Shown here: one piece after another, positions 58,643 through 64,000 of the stretch
Layout of the letters: every line of letters begins with the position of its first letter
Position numbering within the stretch: the stretch's first letter is position 1
Assembly: GCA_951230915.1 (NCBI GenBank)
Contig: OX579638.1
Coordinates: 27,794,696 to 27,858,695 of the forward strand
Direction of reading: 5' to 3'
DNA: 64,000 nucleotides
Origin: Antitrichia curtipendula
Taxonomy: Eukaryota > Streptophyta > Bryopsida > Hypnales > Leucodontaceae
Translations under genes and position numbers: made by a program
The notes under the pieces: model-generated
What the model saw: only the letters and a program-made list of their open reading frames with translations
Database searches by the model: none
What the model was told of the DNA's origin: nothing

Positions 58643-61072
58643 TCAAGCTCCTCCATCCAGCATCTGAATGTATTTCTTGTACTTTTGGTAGCCTGCAGGT
58701 TTGGGTTTCCAGCCCAGATCACGAGCTCGCTTCTCCCAAAGGTTAGCCCTCGTCGTCTCCTTCGCAAGCTCGGCTTCCGCTCGTGCTTGGTGGGACTAAA
58801 TCAGCTCAAACATTATGTCGGATTAAAAAAGAGTTAAATTTGAACTCTGTAAATCTAAATTAAGAAGAAATTAAAGCAGGTCCAATGAATTTACAACCAC
58901 ACCTCTTTAATATCATCATATCATCTGTTCTCTCATTTAAACCCTCACTTAATCCCTACGGAAAAGATGTAACAGTTCAAAACTCAATTAGTACTTTTCC
59001 TATCAAACTCTCTTGTCACAAGAAGTTGCACAAGAAACGTGATAATGATGAGTTTGAAAACGATTTTACGCACACATTCATGACTCCTGTAAACTTTATT
59101 TATTTATGAGTCATTATTACGAGCAACACAATACATTGTTACAATGCATGCTGGGGGGGGTACGTAGGCTGTGACTTGAGAGGCGACATTTTGGGTGTAC
59201 AGTACAATAAATAACCTCGTACAATAAAACAATCAGTTTCAACACTGTTTCTAATGAGGATTATGTACGTAAGACGAAGTAAAAAAGCATGGCAATTCTT
59301 ACCGGAGAGCCTTTCTCTGCGCCTGTTCCTTTCTGGTTTCGGTCGACAGTCTTCTTGCTGGCATCAAAATAACCCGAACTGTTGGCACGCTGTTGTGCAC
59401 TCTTGGCCTCTTTCTGTAGTTTCAGTCCCTCCTGCTGCAACTGCTCTTGTGTTTGTCCCATGGATTCCTTCATGCATTTGTTGCTCCCGTGGCAATCTGT
59501 GTACAAGTCACCACCACTAACTGGACGTGAAAAAAATTTACGCCAACAAGCGACGGACTCGTTGACAGAGGTGTCCACATTTCTATTGAAATCTACTCTT
59601 AAAACAAATGTCAGAACCATATCACTATCAAAACCATGAAGTCATTTACTTGCAACCATTGTTAACCATTCCTCTGTCAAAATAACCTCTGTTTTCATTT
59701 ATGAATACGTGGATTATGAGTCAGCTCAACACTTTAGTTTTTATGCCAACTATGTTTAGTAATCGGTAAGAGAAGCCGAGTTACTGGGAGTAGTCTTGCA
59801 AAACTATGGATGGGGCAAAACTACTCCTTGACTGCTCGGGCTAGTTACAAGTCCATATCATACCTGAAAAAGGATAAAAGTGCATAAAATATTTTCTTGT
59901 GCTAATAAATCAAGGAATGGGAATGTTCGTAATGCAACATCGCGTGCCATAGCATCTCAAACTGGGCTCAGAAAGGCTTATCAATCACAAACTATCACTC
60001 CGGTTGATTGAAAACATTAGCAAACTGCAGTGCAGTACGAAAAACAGAAATGTGAAGGACCATGCGCACCTACTGGCGTAGAATTCAGCTTCTGTGCAAG
60101 TGCTGCAAAATCATCACAAACAGGGGAAAAAATATGAATGTCAAGAACAGAGGTTCGTAAATTCTATCAAAGATGATAAAGCAAGTCTTCCTAATACCCT
60201 CCTTCACGAGCAACTTACACGACTGAACAGTCCAACATCATACTGATACCTGACAAGTGGCACATGATCATCTCAACCGACTGCAAAGTTGCATTATACA
60301 TGAAGAAAACTTGGCAAATTTGGTCTTCGATTTGGTCTTCAGTTCCCAATTTATTGACCACCCACGCACCCGAAAGTAATTCACTTAGAGCGTTCAAACT
60401 GAAGTACTTTCGTCACAGTACAGTTGTCATCATGCAAATCAAAAACATCATACTCCAAGGGTTGTGCATTGGTGAACTAACAATCTTGGGGGCCAAATAT
60501 ACGTCTATGAAATTTATTTCTTATACGAAATTTTCAAACTGGAAGAGTACCGAATCAAAACTGACTCACAACACAAAACACCCACCCACTCTACTCAACT
60601 AGTTCAAATAGTTACGAGTCCACCCCCCGAACTGAAGTACGAAAAGTCTCAACAGAAACTCAAAACCACGGTAACATCTTCTGATTACACAACACGCGCG
60701 CATTCCAATCTCACACCCAACAAAAGACCAGAAGAAAAAGTCCTATGATGCAAGTGTTGGTGCATGGGTGGAAGGAACACAGAGCAGAGCAGAGCTGAGC
60801 TGACCTAGAAGCTTGGAAGCTGTATCAGCGAGGAAAGCAGCCGGAGGGGCGGCTTTGCTGCAGTCCAAGCTCGCCGGACATGGCGGGCATTGCAACACCC
60901 ACTGGGACAGCACATCGCCATCTTCCGCCACCACATGCCAGTACACGGCCGGGGCGATGGTGTACACGGACAAGCCCAACGCCAACAACAACATCAACAC
61001 GCGCACCATCTTGCTCCCACACACCACGGCTTGCTGCTGTTGCTGCTGCTGCTTGGGTTCCACAGCTGCCAT
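58643..61072 (-). CDS. DUF1068-family single-pass membrane protein
   Basis: Four exons on the - strand join in one frame: 61072-60805, 60102-60070, 59496-59303 and 58795-58643. They encode 215 residues. A glutamine run (QQQQQQQ, 8-14) precedes one membrane span (about 22-45, MVRVLMLLLALGLSVYTIAP then AVYWH). A Cys-rich stretch (CPPCPASLDC) follows, then a helical region rich in K, E and Q. The conserved end, LWEKRARDLGW, is typical of plant DUF1068 proteins, as are the YWH after the span and the cysteines. All splice sites are GT-AG and phases agree. The topology suggests a secretory-pathway protein with a lumenal or extracellular coiled coil. The family's function is not established to my knowledge. 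The + strand frames here (59254-59520, 60813-61145) are shadows. Confidence 0.85.
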
Positions 61073-61720
61073 GGCTTTGGACTCCTTGATCTTGAACTTG
61101 AGCTTGAGCGTGGGCTTGAGCTGCAGGAGTGGTGTAATCGCCTGAGGTTAAGCCTGGTGGTGGAATCTGCTACGAAGCTCGTGAAGCTTACTTGTGACCA
61201 TGTGCTGCTATGACACCCACAATCTCTGGAGGCTCCAATATTCCTGTTTCTGACCCTCATCTCTGCTGTGGAGTGTGCTGTTGCTAGGCTCGAGTCTTGA
61301 GTCTTGAGTCCTGAGTCTGGGCCTTGTCCTTGTTGAGGAGGGGCTTGGCCTTTGGGAGGTCGGAGCTGGAAGGACCTTGGACAGCCCTTTTCACACTTGC
61401 TGTTCAGTGGTACCTTCTGACTGACTGGCAAGGCTCTGTCTGGCTCTACAACAAACCTGCAAAGATGGCCTGACTGCCTGGACTGTATGGCAACCAGCAT
61501 CATCTTCTGCCTGACTCATTGCCAGAGGATTTTTTTTCCAAATTTGGAAGAAATAAGAAAATTCCATTTTTCTTTTTTCCATTTTTTTTCCTCTGGCACT
61601 CAATTTAAAACGTGAGTTCTGTGAGTTCTGGTGAGTTTGGTGAGTTTCTGTGAAGAGTTACGGTAGTTTCATTGATTATTACAACCCTAAACTGTGAGTT
61701 CTGTGAGTTTGTAATGTTCA
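61073..61720 (-). promoter_or_regulatory. 5' leader and promoter of the DUF1068 gene
   Basis: GC-richer DNA upstream of the - strand start codon extends to about 61500 and then turns AT-rich. A direct repeat of GAGTCTTGAGTC lies near 61292-61310. Tandem GTGAGTTCT-like units run from 61612 to about 61650 with another at 61697. The transcription start is not determinable. Confidence 0.4.
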
Positions 61721-63289
61721 ATATGGTGTTCAACTCGTAGTGTTAGTGATGATAATTAGTTGCATAAACTTAGTGACTTAGATTGATCTAATCCATTTCT
61801 CTAAGTCTAGCATGATGAATCAGTAAGTTCTTCAATTCTTCTTAAATGTACGGGGAGAAGAGGTAGTCCATCAATTGAATGCTGATGCTGTGCTGAGGAG
61901 CATGTCCAAACCAACTCTTCACAGAAACATGAGAACTTGCCTTCATGGGGGGCCAGTTCGTTGAGGCAAGTACTCAACTGTCCAGCTGGTTCATTCCTGC
62001 GTGCCGACTGATCGAGTAGATATCCACCTGGAGGCCCGACAGGGTATCAACAGGGTATCAACTGAAAAAGAGGGGACGACGAGGATGAGATTGGCGCGTT
62101 TTCATCCACGGTTTCTCGTTCGGGTCATGAGTCGATTGTTTAGGGTTCCTTGATCAGAGAGGGCTCTGGAAGTGGGATCAGGAAAGTGGCGCAGTTTCGT
62201 TGATGAGCCACTGCAATCTCTGAACTCTCTGAAAACGATGAGTTGATTGACAGATGGGAAGGTGAGGTTGCTGCCACTACCATCTGCAAATAAGGTATTA
62301 ATTGTCTGTGGCAATTTATTGCCTATCATCTTTTTATTAGTTTTTTCTTTTTTTACTTTGTGAATTTTTTATGCAGGATATCAAGATTTTGTGTTCAGAT
62401 AAGCTTTACGTTAGAGCATGGCTGTTACGATTGTGTGCAGGCAGAACAGTTTGCCCAGGGCTGATGGAAACAGACTGATGATGCAGTTTCTGTTGTGTCA
62501 ATTGCAGGTGTTGACTTGATCGAGAGCCTGATTTCCATGTGACGGACGCAGTTGGTGGAAGCTTTGGATTCCGGAATTGAAAATCCCCATTTCACATAAG
62601 CTTAACTTAACTTTACACCCAGGTCCGATCCCCCTTCTCTTCGAATTCCGTCGTTTAGAATTCAGCCCTCCCTCCCTTGCATCCAGGTTGTGTCACAATT
62701 TAGGTCAAATTTTAAAATGTGCATTGCTGTGTGCACAAACGAGACATGGAAAGCATAAATAAGTTAGGCCTCAACTGAATTGATGCAGGAAGAGGATAGC
62801 TTACCTTATTTTTCCTTTGAGAGTGAAGAAATTATCAAAGACTCTTCTCACAAGTTTTGGAAAACTTTCATGAGGTGGTTACTGCAGGATGTGCTCTGAA
62901 AAAAAAAAATTTAATCTGATAGAATGCTAATAATCCACAATGAGCAGATCAATAGGCACTGATCATTCAAATGTGAAGGAGATTATATTATTCTGAATAT
63001 AAAAAATATATATCAGGCCATTTTCTCTTGATAAAAAGGTGTAACTTCAAAGTACTGTAACTTCAAGTTTATAGTGATTTTTTAATATTTTTCAAGAATT
63101 AAAGATATAGAGTCAAACTGCATTAATTCTTGCAAATTATCATTTCAACCTACAAGTGACAGATCATACTTTAGGCCTGGATGGGATGACAATCAAAGTC
63201 TGTTTTTTTAAAGTATAGAAAACAACTAGAAACTCCATGTCAAGTTAAAGTAAATCATTGGTGATTAATGTTCTGTTTGTTTCCAGGGT
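61721..63289. other. Gene-free stretch
   Basis: No complete gene is recognised. A short tandem 'cagggtatcaa' duplication lies at 62039-62060. Moderately GC-richer segments at 61860-62300 and 62400-62760 may be untranslated or ancient exonic DNA, but no motif supports this. Confidence 0.4.
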
Positions 63290-63530
63290 GGATTTTGTGC
63301 TGTAATTAGGGTTTCTTGCTTGATTACGCAATTTTACTTGTGAAAAATTGGGCATTATGCGTTTTCATCCAATCATGTTCTATTCATATCCCTACACAAT
63401 TAATGGATTAGGCAATGTTGCTTATTGTCGGGGATTTTGTGAAAAAAAGTGCCTCCTTGTAGAGCTCCATCTTCCTTATTGATGTTTTTTTTCACTAAAT
63501 CCCTGACAACAAGCAACATTGTCCCTATAC
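63290..63530 (+). repeat. Double-hairpin repeat, copy 3 (diverged)
   Basis: Hairpin A is decayed (around 63312-63362, with 'gattacgcaatttt' and 'gggcattatgcg'). Hairpin B is strong and extended: GGCAATGTTGCTTATTGTC and GGGGATTTTGTGAAAAAAA at 63411-63448 pair with TTTTTTTTCACTAAATCCC and TGACAACAAGCAACATTG up to about 63522. The loop keeps 'gcctcctt..agagctcca.c', a degraded form of copies 1 and 2. Confidence 0.7.
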
Positions 63531-63587
63531 TCATTGTTGTACAAGATATGATAATGTGAATTTTTTTGACTCCACAGACTTTCAACT

Positions 63588-64000
63588 ATGGACATCCACC
63601 GATCATCTTATGAGATGGAGAGGCAAATGTCCGCAGTTAATAATTTCCCTGGTTTCTCATCACTCACAACTGTGTCGAATTCTCCACATAGCATCTACTC
63701 GAGCGGCATTGACTCCAACACTCCCAACACCTTGCTATCTCGAAAATACTATGTGAATTCCAATCGACCATGGTACAAGAGAGCCTACAAGACCTTGCAA
63801 GATTCCATGAAGAAGTTTATGGAATCGCATACTCGAAAAAACTTGAAGTATATCAATGCCAACAAGCATGTGCTCAGCACCTATCATGATTCATTCCTAT
63901 TTGGAGAGCTCCCTATTTTTGTAGGGATTCGGGCTGCTATGCGGAGCGGGAAGATTGGACATTTGTGGACAATGGTGACAAATTTCAAGTCCAATTTGAT
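63588..64000 (+). CDS. Unidentified protein, N-terminal part, runs off the window
   Basis: An ATG at 63588 opens a frame that stays open for 137 codons to the last base. The composition is protein-like: a Ser/Asn-rich start (SSLTTVSNSPHSIYSSG), then a charged segment (KYYVNSNRPWYKRAYKTL) and a more hydrophobic one (GELPIFVGIRAAMRSGKIGH). A stop lies in frame at 63567, and a CCACAG acceptor-like site precedes the ATG at 63572-63577, so it could also be an internal exon. I recognise no family. A transposon origin is possible because repeat copy 3 lies only about 60 bp upstream. Confidence 0.5.
   Translation, partial: MDIHRSSYEMERQMSAVNNFPGFSSLTTVSNSPHSIYSSGIDSNTPNTLLSRKYYVNSNRPWYKRAYKTLQDSMKKFMESHTRKNLKYINANKHVLSTYHDSFLFGELPIFVGIRAAMRSGKIGHLWTMVTNFKSNL

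Noticed and set aside
59254..59520. Cys-rich 88-codon + strand frame
   Set aside because: It is the complement of exon 3 of the DUF1068 gene.
61391..61603. Antisense 70-codon frame as an extra exon of the DUF1068 gene
   Set aside because: The predicted protein is complete from the ATG at 61072 and this frame does not join it.

Overview
The window reads as nuclear DNA of a land plant with a repeat-rich, AT-rich genome. The evidence is a complete 13-exon COP1 photomorphogenesis regulator, two further spliced genes of plant-specific families (DUF1442-like and DUF1068), ordinary plant GT-AG introns, and long gene-free stretches packed with decayed transposons. The COP1 is clearly diverged from flowering-plant copies, so a seed-free plant (bryophyte, lycophyte or fern) is my guess; the sequence does not settle it.

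Layout. 1-7.1 kb: AT-rich repeats, ending in a short TTAA-bounded element. 7.1-13.6 kb: a GC-richer gene on the + strand encoding a predicted 552-residue protein with a DUF1442 / Rossmann methyltransferase-like N half and an ACT-like C end. 14-43 kb: no host gene recognised. This stretch holds an 864-bp foldback with an 8-bp duplication, three abutting TA-flanked elements, a Tc1/mariner transposase relic, a broken antisense Ty3/gypsy RNase H-integrase fragment, two double-hairpin elements, many TTAA- or TA-bounded elements, a promoter-like CCAAT module and a GC-rich island. 43.2-49.7 kb: COP1 (+). 49.7-58.5 kb: repeats again, including a CACTA-like palindrome and a TTAA element nested inside a foldback. 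58.6-61.1 kb: a four-exon DUF1068 membrane protein on the - strand. 63.6 kb to the end: an open frame that leaves the window.

The three genes show no common pathway. COP1 is a nuclear/cytoplasmic E3 ubiquitin ligase; the other two have no established role that I can assign.

The most interesting structure lies in the repeats. At least seven elements start TTAA-CCC and end GGG-TTAA, the terminal signature of piggyBac-type transposons. One interrupts a palindrome whose intact opposite arm shows the empty site with a single TTAA, which is internal evidence for TTAA target duplication. A second element interrupts a locally repeated unit and supports the same reading. A separate family flanked by TA, with ends beginning AGG(T/A), often sits end-to-end with TTAA elements. 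A third family folds into two hairpins whose arm sequences change together between copies while the loop stays conserved.
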